DNA from: Prochlorococcus marinus XMU1405 | GTDB lineage: Bacteria > Cyanobacteriota > Cyanobacteriia > PCC-6307 > Cyanobiaceae | Assembly: GCF_017696275.1 (NCBI RefSeq) | Contig: NZ_JAAORF010000001.1 | Location: 532,174 to 596,173 of the forward strand | Reading direction: 5' to 3' | DNA: 64,000 nucleotides | In this document: one piece after another, positions 50,202-60,619 of the stretch | How positions within the stretch are numbered: the first letter of the stretch is position 1 | How the letters are laid out: each line of letters opens with the position of its first letter | The notes under the pieces: generated by a model | Databases searched by the model: none | The model's input: only the letters and a program-made list of their open reading frames with translations | Told to the model about the DNA's origin: nothing | Translations under genes and position numbers: made by a program

Positions 50202-50317
50202 TTACATATAGATATACATTTAACATAATATTTAGAAGAACTTTAGTAAACATTTTAAATAAATAAGTTGTTTTACTCTCATCTAGAGTTATTATTGAGA
50301 ATAGCCAAGGATTAATT

Positions 50318-50770
50318 TTGTCATTATCCTCTCAATACAAAGTAATAACATCTCCTCTTGGTGATGGATTGCATAAAGATGGGAAGAGATTAACTCCTCA
50401 GAGGTTAAAGGTTCTTAATTTATTTGAAAATATTGGCTCTGGAAAGCATCTTAGTGCTGAAGAGGTTCATGAAAAGTTAGTTAAAACAAGCTCCAAAGTT
50501 TCACTAGCAACAATTTATAGAACTTTAAGACTTTTAGTGCAAATGGGTTTGCTTCATGAATTAGAACTCAGTGAGGGTGGACACAGATATGAATTGCTTA
50601 GTAACGACACACCGGAACATCATCATTTGATTTGCATTAGGTGTGGAAGAACAGAAGAATTCGAAAATGATGAGGTTTTAGAGGCAGGCAAAGTTGCAGC
50701 AAAAGTTAATGGTTTTAAACTAATTGAATCCTCTTTAAATGTAAGAGCAATTTGTCCTAATTGTATTTAG
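50318..50770 (+). CDS. fur: Fur-family transcriptional regulator
   Basis: A 150-residue metal-dependent repressor. N-terminal winged helix with 'KRLTPQRLKVLNLFEN' and 'VSLATIYRTLRLLVQMGLLHEL', then the metal/dimerisation domain with 'HHHLICIRCG' and two structural CxxC pairs (Cys106/109 and Cys146/149). The form fits Fur, but Zur or PerR cannot be excluded by sequence. TTG start at 50318. It may govern iron genes; the metal ABC operon at 15713 could be under a related regulator. Confidence 0.85.
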   Translation: MSLSSQYKVITSPLGDGLHKDGKRLTPQRLKVLNLFENIGSGKHLSAEEVHEKLVKTSSKVSLATIYRTLRLLVQMGLLHELELSEGGHRYELLSNDTPEHHHLICIRCGRTEEFENDEVLEAGKVAAKVNGFKLIESSLNVRAICPNCI

Positions 50771-50776
50771 CAGGTT

Positions 50777-51709
50777 TTAACTTAAAGACCCTCCACAACT
50801 TGAACCTGCTCCTGCAGTGCAAGCAAAACAATGTTCTTTTACAGCTACCCCATAGTCAAAAGTAAATGATTCATCCAACAGATCAACAAGTGTCTTTGGT
50901 CCTTTATTCTCTCGGAAATTTATCTGTTGGTTAAAGTCACAATCATAAATTTCTCCTAGCCAATTTACGCTAATTGTCTTTTTACACATTAGATTTTCTA
51001 AATTTTTTTCATTAAAATTTTCTTTTAATAATTTGTAATAAGTATTTAGTTTCCCTTCTCTTCTAAGAGATTCTTCATATCTATTTATTGGCATATTAGT
51101 TATTGTGTATAAATTATTAAAAACGATATTGTATTTTTCGAATAAAATTTTTTTATAATCCTTCTCCAATATTTCCTGAGAAGGTGGAAGAATTGGGCTT
51201 ACAGGATTGTAAACAAGGTTTAATTGTAATCCATTTTCTTTCTTTCCATAGCCTAAATCATTAAGAATTTTTATGGCATTAATACTTTTTTCAAAAACGC
51301 CAAAACCCCTTTGAAAATCAACATTATTTTTTTCATAACACGGTAGCGAAGCAGTAATTATAACTTTATTTTTTGCAAGAAATTGAGGAAGATCTTCATA
51401 ACCTTCTTCAAAAAAAATTGTCAAATTGCACCTATCAATAATATCAACTTGTTTTGTGTTCAAGCTGGTTATTAGGTTTTTAAATTTTGGGTGAAGTTCT
51501 GGCGCACCACCTGTAATATCTAAAGTCTTGATTTTGTATTTTTCAATTATTTTTGGAATAAGAGTTATCATTTCATTAGACATCTTTTCAGTCCTTAGGG
51601 GACTCGAATTGACATGACAATGCTTACAAGCCTGATTGCATTTATAACCTATATTAATTTGCAATGTTTCTATAGGTTCTTTATATATTGAGGGGAATTT
51701 TTCTTTCAT
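50777..51709 (-). CDS. Radical SAM protein, ArsS-like
   Basis: A 310-residue radical SAM enzyme with CxxxCxxC at Cys24, Cys28 and Cys31 ('GYKCNQACKHCHV'), 'LDITGGAPEL' (SAM binding) and a C-terminal Cys-rich end with 'CFACTAGAGSSCGG', as in DUF3641. This fits the ArsS family linked to arsenosugar formation. No arsM or other ars genes are present nearby, so the role here is inferred. It follows stpA by 40 bp on the same strand, suggesting a shared transcript. Confidence 0.82.
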   Translation of the reverse strand: MKEKFPSIYKEPIETLQINIGYKCNQACKHCHVNSSPLRTEKMSNEMITLIPKIIEKYKIKTLDITGGAPELHPKFKNLITSLNTKQVDIIDRCNLTIFFEEGYEDLPQFLAKNKVIITASLPCYEKNNVDFQRGFGVFEKSINAIKILNDLGYGKKENGLQLNLVYNPVSPILPPSQEILEKDYKKILFEKYNIVFNNLYTITNMPINRYEESLRREGKLNTYYKLLKENFNEKNLENLMCKKTISVNWLGEIYDCDFNQQINFRENKGPKTLVDLLDESFTFDYGVAVKEHCFACTAGAGSSCGGSLS

Positions 51710-51749
51710 GAATCTATTATTTATAAATTGTCATTCGAAAATAAAAAAG

Positions 51750-53000
51750 TCAACTATTTTTTTTAAAGTTTGATCTCTCATTAGCAAGTTCAATAAACCA
51801 ACTTATGTATTCTTTGGGACCATTTTTAAAAACTATGTCAAATTTTAAATTGTCATGAACATCACTGATCCCTATTAAACCAGTTTTTTTTGTAGAGGGT
51901 CTTTCAACTTCACCAGAACTACTATCTACAAAAATTATTTTATTCTTAATCCCAAATTCATTACCTAATATTTGTATTAATTCTAGAAAAGACCTGTCAC
52001 TTCCTCCTCTTGAATAACTTTTTTCATCATTATTTTTTTTTGATGTGACTGTGTCACCAACTCCTATAATCAAAGGCATATCTTCTTTTTGAATAGTTCT
52101 TTTGCATAAATCAATTTTTTCCGTAAAAGAATTTGGAGAGTTTCTAAAATTAAAATTTCTTCCAAAAGGAGCTTTACCAGTTTTATCCGCAATAAATTTA
52201 TTTAAAAGAAATAAAACTCCAGAATCTTTAACTGCTCCTTTAATAAGTAATTGTATGTCTGTTGATCCGATATCATTTTGAGAAGAAAGTTTAATTGTTT
52301 CTCTACCATTTTTATTACCTAAATTTGGTGAAATATGAAGGAAAAATGAGTTTTTGAGCCCTTCGGATTCAGCTTTTAAAATGATTTCATTCATCATTTT
52401 TTCAAAACTAATTTGAATAAGCTTTCTTTTATCAGAATCTTCATGAACTAAATCAAATAGACTATTGAAATTAATCGTTGGCGAGAAGCGTGTTTCACAT
52501 ATTGATTTTACTGCGTGAAAATTGATATCCTTTTGGCTAAGTTCAGGAAAAATATTCTTAACTATATAATTAAATTTTGGTCTTATTAAACTAGGTACTT
52601 TAGATAAAAAACTTAGCTCTTTTTCTGAGACTCCTTCAAAACTTATTTCACCATTACTGTCTTGATACTCTACTCCACAGGCCGCTAAACCTCTTAAATA
52701 CAGTTCTTTGTTTTTAGGCTCAGTAGTGCTCCTTAAACTCCTCTCTATTATTCTGTTAACTCCTCTTGGGCCTTCATGTTCCCCGCAAGTTAATACAAAG
52801 AATTCCTCGGCTAATTCTTTTACGGCATAGATATATTTTGATTCTAATTCTCTAGTCATTGGATCTTTAACTAAAGGGATACAAACTCCGTCAATGTCTT
52901 GAATAAATAAGATATTTTTAGAAGAAATTAATTTTTTTTGTTCATTTGAATTACTTGCCATATATTCCATATTTATAATTATTTTTCTTTTAATTTCCAC
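51750..53000 (-). CDS. stpA: Glucosylglycerol-3-phosphate phosphatase family protein (StpA/GgpP)
   Basis: HAD-like phosphatase of 416 residues matching the StpA family, which removes phosphate in glucosylglycerol synthesis, an osmolyte of marine cyanobacteria. The N-terminal motif is 'IQDIDGVCIPLVKDPMTREL' with nucleophile Asp35 of DIDGV (35-39), and later 'GVGDTVTSKKNNDEKSYSRG' carries the acidic motif. Alternative starts at Met11 or Met14 are possible. No ggpS is adjacent, so the operon partner is missing here. The 502-aa gene diverges from it at 131 bp. Confidence 0.8.
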   Translation of the reverse strand: MEIKRKIIINMEYMASNSNEQKKLISSKNILFIQDIDGVCIPLVKDPMTRELESKYIYAVKELAEEFFVLTCGEHEGPRGVNRIIERSLRSTTEPKNKELYLRGLAACGVEYQDSNGEISFEGVSEKELSFLSKVPSLIRPKFNYIVKNIFPELSQKDINFHAVKSICETRFSPTINFNSLFDLVHEDSDKRKLIQISFEKMMNEIILKAESEGLKNSFFLHISPNLGNKNGRETIKLSSQNDIGSTDIQLLIKGAVKDSGVLFLLNKFIADKTGKAPFGRNFNFRNSPNSFTEKIDLCKRTIQKEDMPLIIGVGDTVTSKKNNDEKSYSRGGSDRSFLELIQILGNEFGIKNKIIFVDSSSGEVERPSTKKTGLIGISDVHDNLKFDIVFKNGPKEYISWFIELANERSNFKKNS

Positions 53001-53130
53001 TTTCTCAGAAATTATAAATTAAAAAACTCAATATTTTCAATAAATAATTTGCTATGGTCAAAAATTGCTTTAATGTAGAAAAATGTTGGTATGGGTAAGA
53101 AATTAAAAAAATTATCAAGAGTTTCCAAAA

Positions 53131-54639
53131 ATGAAGAATAATTTCGTAGAAAACATCAAAGATGAAAAATATTTTTATTCATTGATTGAAGATATAGAGA
53201 ATAGCAAAGTTGGATTTTACAGTGTTGGTTTATATCCTGCATCACTAGCATACAACTGTGCTATGCATGGAAAATCAAATAATATTCTCTTGGCTCCTAG
53301 GGAAGATAGAGATTTGTTAGGTGCTTTCTCAAATGATGTTATTTCTGATATGGATAATGAGATTATTGAAAAGATTAAGAAAATGGGAAATTATTCTTCA
53401 GAGGGAAAAATAAAGTCTTTTGATCTAAAAGATCTTCTCTTGAAATGTGAGATGGTTATTCTTGCTTCAAATAGTAATCACATACAAGATGATGTTAAAA
53501 ATGCTTTAGAACTCAGAAAAAATTTAAAAAGAGAAAATGTCGTTCTTGGCTGTCTTGTCGGTTCTTTTTGTATTGATAATAAAAATAAAAGCCCTTTTAT
53601 TCTTTGTAATAAATATCCAAATTTAGCTTTTTTTACAGGATTTCATCGTCACGGAGCTTTACGAAATCCTAATGATAGTTTTACTGCAAATTTCTGCCAT
53701 CCTAATGCGCTAACAGCATTGATAGGAGCACGCATTTTGAATCAATTATCACCGAAAATTCAAGTTTCTCCTGGAGTTCACAATATTGAATGTCAATATA
53801 TAAAATCAATAAAAAATATCTCATCAATATTTGCAGGTTTTGTAAATAACTTTCATTTCGATAAGCCAGGAATGCTGCCTACCATTAATACGATTTTGTT
53901 AACTCAATGTTTAGATCAGGCCGCATCAGTATCAATAAAAGTTAGAAAAGAAAATAAATTAGAGAATAAATATCTTTCATTAAAAGAACTTGGTTATGGT
54001 GAAGAAATAATTAGTGCAAGGGAAAAAATTAATGATAAATTTTGTGAAAAAGGAGATTATACTTTTTCTCAATTAAATGCTGTTAAGGCTGATGTCTTAG
54101 GGAGTATGACTCTACCAACCGAAGGAAAACCAACACGGAATTTTCAAGCAGGACAAGTTTTATCAGACATGCTTTTGCAACTCAACAGATGTCCAAAAGA
54201 TGTCTCAGAATTTATAAATTGGTGTAATAAATATTCTCTCAGTCAAGGAGGTTTAGAAGGTCTAAAATCTTTAAAATTTTGGCCAGACATTTATAAAGAA
54301 TTCAAAATTAAAAATAACAATTGTTCAATGATTAATCTGATTTATTTATGCTTTAATGCTAATTCAGAAGAAAAAAAAGAAATTTATAAGGTTTTAATTA
54401 GTTCAGAAGAAATCACTAATTTTTGCCAAGAATCTGTGAAATCTGAATTATCTTTCGAACTAAATGAAAAATTAAAAGGAGATTATCTTTTTGATGATAT
54501 TGAAAACTTTTATAAGAAATTATTTATTGACAAAGAGCAAAACGCCCTTAAAACAAATAAATATAGCAATCAAATTTCTAAGAAAAATCCTAGTTATATC
54601 AATGTATTGAAAATTATTAATAAATATTTTAATAATTGA
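53131..54639 (+). CDS. Unrecognised protein (502 aa) with an N-terminal Rossmann-like region
   Basis: No family is recognised. Residues about 28-60 read like a Rossmann beta-alpha-beta start ('VGFYSVGLYPASLAYNCAMHG'), with 'VILASNSNHIQDDV' and 'VVLGCLVGSF' later, similar in layout to 6-phosphogluconate or glycerol-3-phosphate dehydrogenases, but the glycine-rich loop is modified. A conserved-looking middle with 'FTGFHRHGALRNPND' and 'NFCHPNALTALIGARIL' follows, and the last 100 residues are polar and helical. Divergent from stpA, so a link to osmolyte metabolism is a guess. It could be a glycerol-phosphate-type dehydrogenase. Confidence 0.65.
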   Translation: MKNNFVENIKDEKYFYSLIEDIENSKVGFYSVGLYPASLAYNCAMHGKSNNILLAPREDRDLLGAFSNDVISDMDNEIIEKIKKMGNYSSEGKIKSFDLKDLLLKCEMVILASNSNHIQDDVKNALELRKNLKRENVVLGCLVGSFCIDNKNKSPFILCNKYPNLAFFTGFHRHGALRNPNDSFTANFCHPNALTALIGARILNQLSPKIQVSPGVHNIECQYIKSIKNISSIFAGFVNNFHFDKPGMLPTINTILLTQCLDQAASVSIKVRKENKLENKYLSLKELGYGEEIISAREKINDKFCEKGDYTFSQLNAVKADVLGSMTLPTEGKPTRNFQAGQVLSDMLLQLNRCPKDVSEFINWCNKYSLSQGGLEGLKSLKFWPDIYKEFKIKNNNCSMINLIYLCFNANSEEKKEIYKVLISSEEITNFCQESVKSELSFELNEKLKGDYLFDDIENFYKKLFIDKEQNALKTNKYSNQISKKNPSYINVLKIINKYFNN

Positions 54640-54689
54640 TTATTTTTTTAATTTGCTAGAAAGCAAAGTTCTTAATTTATTTACTAATA

Positions 54690-55391
54690 TTGATTGCAGG
54701 GTTAGAATTATTATGGTTTAAAAGGTTTTTTTTGAAAAAGGAATTAACTCATCGTTCTAATGAACTTAAAGCTCTTGGTTGGAATCAAGAAGACTTAACA
54801 AGATACGAAGATTTATGGGACTACAGTCAAAGATGGGGATTAATAAATTTAGAAAGAGAAGACAGACAGTTTTTAAAGAATGCAGAAAAGTTACTCCCAA
54901 AGATCCAAAATAAAAAGATATCCGTTAAAAAAACTATTGAAGAAAAATCTTATTATCGATGGTTAAATTTTTACCTCGATGAAATTTATATTTTTAGTAA
55001 TTCTAATCTTCAAAAAAATAAATATGGTGTTTGGACACTTTTAATTGAAGAGGAAATAAAACTTCTTAAGGAATTACAACCAGTTATGGGTCTTCCAGAT
55101 ACTTTAAAAGCTAAGAATCTATTCGAAAATAGAAAAAAGCTTATAAATAAAGCTTTTAGCGAATTTGATGCTAAAAGTAATGACAAGGTTTTCAACTTTG
55201 ATGAAGTTTTAAACAACTCTGAAAAAGATGTTGGTAAGAATTGGAAATCAATTACTGAAAAAGATCCTGAGGCTAATAAAACATTTCCAATAATTGAATC
55301 TGCAAATATTGATAAACTCAGATCTGCGATAAAAGATGATTTGAGTTCATATATGAAAGATAATTACCCCTCATTAAAAAAGGATTTATAA
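54690..55391 (+). CDS. Hypothetical protein (233 aa)
   Basis: A polar, helix-rich protein with a TTG start and no family recognised. Residues 1-14 are hydrophobic ('MIAGLELLWFKRFF'), and the same frame is open for ten codons upstream with more hydrophobic residues but no normal start, so the true start may lie a little upstream. The rest is rich in Lys, Glu, Leu and Asn with coiled-coil-like stretches ('NRKKLINKAFSEFDAKSND'). Possibly a membrane-attached cytoplasmic protein. Confidence 0.6.
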   Translation: MIAGLELLWFKRFFLKKELTHRSNELKALGWNQEDLTRYEDLWDYSQRWGLINLEREDRQFLKNAEKLLPKIQNKKISVKKTIEEKSYYRWLNFYLDEIYIFSNSNLQKNKYGVWTLLIEEEIKLLKELQPVMGLPDTLKAKNLFENRKKLINKAFSEFDAKSNDKVFNFDEVLNNSEKDVGKNWKSITEKDPEANKTFPIIESANIDKLRSAIKDDLSSYMKDNYPSLKKDL

Positions 55392-55457
55392 ATATTTATC
55401 TTTTTTTTGTTTTTTTTTGGGACTTTTCTAAGTTAAATAGATAATAGGATTATTTAA

Positions 55458-56792
<1,335 letters not shown>

Positions 56793-56796
56793 GAAA

Positions 56797-56800
56797 GGAG
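56797..56800 (+). promoter_or_regulatory. Strong Shine-Dalgarno site fixing the metA start
   Basis: GGAG within AGGAAAGGAG, 5 nt upstream of the TTG at 56806. This is a much stronger site than most in the window and supports the TTG start. Confidence 0.6.
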
Positions 56801-56805
56801 ATTTA

Positions 56806-57696
56806 TTGGCTTTAATAATTCCTAGTAACTACCACAAGATTAGTGATGTTGAGAAAAATCATATATCTTGGATTGAACCAGAATTGGCAAAAAGACAGGA
56901 TATACGTCCTCTTAGGATTGGTATTCTAAATATCATGCCTCTAGGCAAGCAGTATGAATTTAACTTGCTACATCCACTTGGTTTATCTCCCCTTCAAATT
57001 GAGCCAGTTTGGATAAAGCTTAAAACTCACTCTTATAAAACATGGGATCTTAATCATCTGAATAATCTATACATTACTTGGGAAGAAGCAAATAATCCAG
57101 AACCGTTAGATGGAATTATTATTACTGGAGCACCTATTGAACACCTAGCCTTTGAGGAGGTTAAGTATTGGGATGAATTTGTGAAAATTGTAAATGAAGC
57201 CAGAAATTATTGTGCGAGTACTCTTGGATTATGTTGGGCTGGCTTTGCGCTGGCATATTTGGCAGGGGTTGATAAGCAAGTTTTTGATAGGAAATTATTT
57301 GGGGTATTCCCTTTAAAAAGTCTTGTTCCTGGACACCCTTTGATGGGTACACAAGATGATGAATTTATTTGTCCTCAAAGTAGATTTGCTGGATTACCAG
57401 ATTTGGAAATGGAGAAAGCCCAAAAAGAAGGGAAACTGAATTTGTTGGCTTATGGAGAAAACGTTGGATATACAATATTTGAATCTAATGATCAAAAACA
57501 ACTTATGCATTTAGGTCATCCTGAATATACTGTGCATAGAATTATTAGTGAAATTGAAAGAGACAAAGAAAAGGGAGATGTTCCTCCTCCTAAAAATTTT
57601 GATCCAAACAGTTCAAAAACCGCTTGGAGGTCTCATAGGAATTTGCTTTTTCAACAATGGCTTTGGTTCTGTTATCAACAAGTTAGTCTTAATTAA
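56806..57696 (+). CDS. metA: Homoserine O-acetyltransferase (MetA family)
   Basis: Acylates homoserine using acyl-CoA. The 296-residue protein has 'LNIMPLGKQYEFNLL' and catalytic Cys143 in 'LGLCWAGFALAYLAG'. In MetA the residue after the 'TGAP' motif controls the acyl donor: Gly (as in E. coli) gives succinyl-CoA, Glu gives acetyl-CoA. Here the segment is 'TGAPIEHLAFEEV', with Glu112 in that place, so acetyl-CoA is expected. This agrees with the O-acetylhomoserine sulfhydrylase encoded just upstream. Confidence 0.92.
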   Translation: MALIIPSNYHKISDVEKNHISWIEPELAKRQDIRPLRIGILNIMPLGKQYEFNLLHPLGLSPLQIEPVWIKLKTHSYKTWDLNHLNNLYITWEEANNPEPLDGIIITGAPIEHLAFEEVKYWDEFVKIVNEARNYCASTLGLCWAGFALAYLAGVDKQVFDRKLFGVFPLKSLVPGHPLMGTQDDEFICPQSRFAGLPDLEMEKAQKEGKLNLLAYGENVGYTIFESNDQKQLMHLGHPEYTVHRIISEIERDKEKGDVPPPKNFDPNSSKTAWRSHRNLLFQQWLWFCYQQVSLN

Positions 57697-57701
57697 ATTT
57701 T

Positions 57702-59267
57702 TTAATGAGCGCTTTCTATCCCACCTAGTCTTTCAAATAAGTTAAGACTTTCTTTATTTAATCCTATAATTTCAACTTTAGAACCACCATTCTGGAACTT
57801 TCTAATAATTTGCTCAAGAGCAACAACGCCACTTTGATCCCAAATATGAGCTAAAGACATGTCAATTACAATATTTTCTGGATGTTCATGAATATCAAAT
57901 CCTTGTAAGAAATAAATTTTACTTACAAAAAATAATTGTCCTTTTACTTTGTAGGTAGTCAAATTATTTTCTTTAGCTCTTGAGACAGTTATAACTTTTG
58001 CGACTTTTCTGCTGAAAAGGATTGCAGCTAATGCAACTCCAGCAATAACTCCCAGTGCAAGATTATGAGGTTTTGTCAGCATTGTAACCGCAAATGTCAT
58101 AAGCATTACTGCAGTATCACTTTTAGGTATCTTTCTAATATTTTTTAATCCATTTATATCTGCTGTACTTATCGCGATCGTTATCATGATTGCTACTAAA
58201 GCAGCCATTGGTATTGCTCCAATCCAAGACTTCAAGAGAATAATCATAATTAGTAGAGATAAACCTGAGGAGAGAGTTGATAATCTAGATTTACCACCAT
58301 TTTCAGTATTCATAACAGATTGCCCAACTAAGGCACATCCTGCCATTCCACCAAATAAAGATGCCACAATATTTGCGATTCCCTGTCCTCTTGCTTCTTT
58401 ATTTTTATTAGAACTTGTATCAGTTACATCGTCTAAAATGTCTTGAGTTAAAAAGGTTTCCATTAAACCCACGAGAGATATTGCAAGTGAAGTCGGTAAA
58501 ATAATTCCTAATGTTTCAAGACTAAAAGGTACTTTCCCATTTTCTATTGATCCAAAAGGAAGAGAAATACTTGGTAATCCATCAGGTAATTTACCCAAAT
58601 CGCTAACTGTTGGGACATCTAGATTCAAGAATATGCTTATGAGAGTAATTACTACTATCGCGATAAGTTGAGAAGGGACTACTTTTGTGATTTTTGGAAG
58701 CCCATAGATGATTATTAATCCTAGGATTACAAGAATCCAAACTACTGGGATCTGAGAGTTAACTGGATACTGACTCAAAGTTTGTTCAATTAATCCTTTT
58801 GATTCTTTAATACCTATTCCTAACTGAGGTAGTTGTGCCTGAAATATTAAAAGCGCCAGTGCATTTACAAATCCACTTAATACTCCCGTTGGCACGAATC
58901 GCATTTGGTAGGCAAGTCTTAAATATCCCCAAAGAATTTGGAAAATTCCAGTTAATATTCCAGCTGCAATAAGATATGGGACTCCCAATCCAGGAGCTTG
59001 TGATTCTCCATAAGCAACAAGTCCAGTCATCAAAAGAGCTGTTGAACCTGTAGCTGAAGTGATCATCCCCCTTCTCCCTCCAACAATCGCAATTGTTATA
59101 GATAAGCAAAATGCACCAAAAAGGCCAACTTTAGGATCTACACCAGCTATACCTGAAAAAGCAATTGCTTCTGGGATCATTGCAAACGCAACAACTAAGC
59201 CTGAGAGAATATTTGACTTTGGATCATCTAACCAATTTTTAGATAAATATCTTGAGAAATTTGACAT
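57702..59267 (-). CDS. SulP-family anion transporter with STAS domain (BicA-like)
   Basis: A 521-residue membrane protein with about 10 to 12 hydrophobic segments and a C-terminal STAS domain (from about residue 440). Family motifs include 'LSGLVVAFAMIPEAIAFSG' and 'TSATGSTALLMTGLVAYG'. SulP members in cyanobacteria carry bicarbonate (BicA) or sulfate; this is probably a sodium-dependent bicarbonate transporter helping carbon concentration, but sulfate is not excluded. A sulfur role would fit next to metA/metY. It convergently faces metA with a 5-bp gap. Confidence 0.78.
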   Translation of the reverse strand: MSNFSRYLSKNWLDDPKSNILSGLVVAFAMIPEAIAFSGIAGVDPKVGLFGAFCLSITIAIVGGRRGMITSATGSTALLMTGLVAYGESQAPGLGVPYLIAAGILTGIFQILWGYLRLAYQMRFVPTGVLSGFVNALALLIFQAQLPQLGIGIKESKGLIEQTLSQYPVNSQIPVVWILVILGLIIIYGLPKITKVVPSQLIAIVVITLISIFLNLDVPTVSDLGKLPDGLPSISLPFGSIENGKVPFSLETLGIILPTSLAISLVGLMETFLTQDILDDVTDTSSNKNKEARGQGIANIVASLFGGMAGCALVGQSVMNTENGGKSRLSTLSSGLSLLIMIILLKSWIGAIPMAALVAIMITIAISTADINGLKNIRKIPKSDTAVMLMTFAVTMLTKPHNLALGVIAGVALAAILFSRKVAKVITVSRAKENNLTTYKVKGQLFFVSKIYFLQGFDIHEHPENIVIDMSLAHIWDQSGVVALEQIIRKFQNGGSKVEIIGLNKESLNLFERLGGIESAH

Positions 59268-59297
59268 TTTAGGTTTCTTTATACTTAAGAAGTTACC

Positions 59298-60578
59298 TTA
59301 TAAAGGAGGCAAAATACCTTGTGGGTCAAAAATATTCTTTAAAGTTTTTAATTCATTCATTCTATCTCCAAAGGCTAATGTAATTTCTTCATCATGAGAA
59401 TTCAAATGATTATGCAATTGGGCTAAGTGAATATTTGGATAAAACTTTTTTAGCTTGCTCCACGATTTATAAATCCATTCCAAAGCGACTTCTTTTTCTT
59501 GAAGATCATTTTTTTCCCATGATGCATATATCCATGGTTTCCAAGTGCTTTTTCTATGAACAAAAAAGCTTGAGCCATGATTTAACTTTTTAGTTTTGCA
59601 ACCTAATTGTTGAGACGCAATGTAACAGGAATTATTAGGTTTATTATCCATTATTTCATCCAAACATTTTATGAAAATTGTGATATTATCTTTTAAATCT
59701 TCCCCAAGAAGACTAATTACTTCAGAATGGTTATTTGCATTCAGCTCATATAAATTCAATTCCTTAGGGAAGAAATTTATTTTGTTAAAGTTTTCATAAA
59801 ATTGTTTTTCTAGAGTAGGGAATTTGTCTAGAAGCATTAGGCATTCTTCTGTTCTTTTATCCTCTAAATTATTTTTGAGTTCAGCAAAAATATATATGTA
59901 AATTTTTTGGGCATAAATCCATTGAAGACTAATATTTTCTGGAAATTCCTCTGATAGTTTTATTATTTCTGTAAGTTCATTTAGATTTACAAATCCTTCA
60001 ATAACCTTAATTGAATTAGATTGGATAGTCTTAAGTTCTATTTCGGTAATAATTGAAAAGAAGGGTGCTGCGCCTTTAATTCCTTCCCAAATTAATTGTT
60101 CTTCTGTATTTATTTGATTTTTTTTTAAAGAAATAAATGTGCCATTACCCAAGAAACCTTTTATTGATTCAATATTATCAATTGCTAATCCGTAGGTTCT
60201 ACTAAGTGGGCTTACTCCACCAGTAAGTATATAGCCTGCTCCAGGAAGTTTAGATAGTCCGATTGGAAAACTTCGATTATATTTTTGTAAATGATTTAAT
60301 AGATCCCCCATTATTACACCACCTCCAATTGTTACTAAATTGGTTTTTCTATCTAGATGAATTTTGCTGTGATTTTTTCTTAGATCAAGAGTTGTAAAAC
60401 CATTTTTCGCACAGCTAGAAGTTGTACCTCCACTACACACGCAAAGGTGCTCGAATTTTTTATAAGAATAGTTATCCTCATTAAATAAGGATTCATCCAC
60501 GTCATAAATTAATTTCTTTAATTTTGCATCCTTTGAGTTGATATTTGGAACTTCAAGCAAGTTTTTATTATTTTTCAC
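59298..60578 (-). CDS. FAD-linked oxidase-type protein
   Basis: A 426-residue protein with a PCMH-type FAD-binding region: 'NLVTIGGGVIMGDLLNHLQK' and 'LSKLPGAGYILTGGVSPLSRTYG' match FAD_binding_4 (GlcD/berberine-bridge type). The C-terminal part ends with 'LKNIFDPQGILPPL', as in berberine-bridge-like enzymes. The usual His or Cys that covalently binds FAD is not clear. Substrate unknown. Lies 30 bp upstream of the SulP gene on the same strand and divergent from cbiX. Confidence 0.78.
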   Translation of the reverse strand: MKNNKNLLEVPNINSKDAKLKKLIYDVDESLFNEDNYSYKKFEHLCVCSGGTTSSCAKNGFTTLDLRKNHSKIHLDRKTNLVTIGGGVIMGDLLNHLQKYNRSFPIGLSKLPGAGYILTGGVSPLSRTYGLAIDNIESIKGFLGNGTFISLKKNQINTEEQLIWEGIKGAAPFFSIITEIELKTIQSNSIKVIEGFVNLNELTEIIKLSEEFPENISLQWIYAQKIYIYIFAELKNNLEDKRTEECLMLLDKFPTLEKQFYENFNKINFFPKELNLYELNANNHSEVISLLGEDLKDNITIFIKCLDEIMDNKPNNSCYIASQQLGCKTKKLNHGSSFFVHRKSTWKPWIYASWEKNDLQEKEVALEWIYKSWSKLKKFYPNIHLAQLHNHLNSHDEEITLAFGDRMNELKTLKNIFDPQGILPPL

Positions 60579-60619
60579 TACATGATATTGATCTTTACTA
60601 TTATGGTATAAGTAATAAT

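Noticed and set aside
50281-50317. A TTATTGAGAAT-like sequence before fur as a Fur box
   Set aside because: Only one half-site-like match is visible; too weak for a call.
50770-50809. Separated repeat GCAGGTT / AACCTGC between fur and the radical SAM gene
   Set aside because: The loop is 26 nt, no T-run follows, and part lies in coding sequence, so it is not a convincing terminator.
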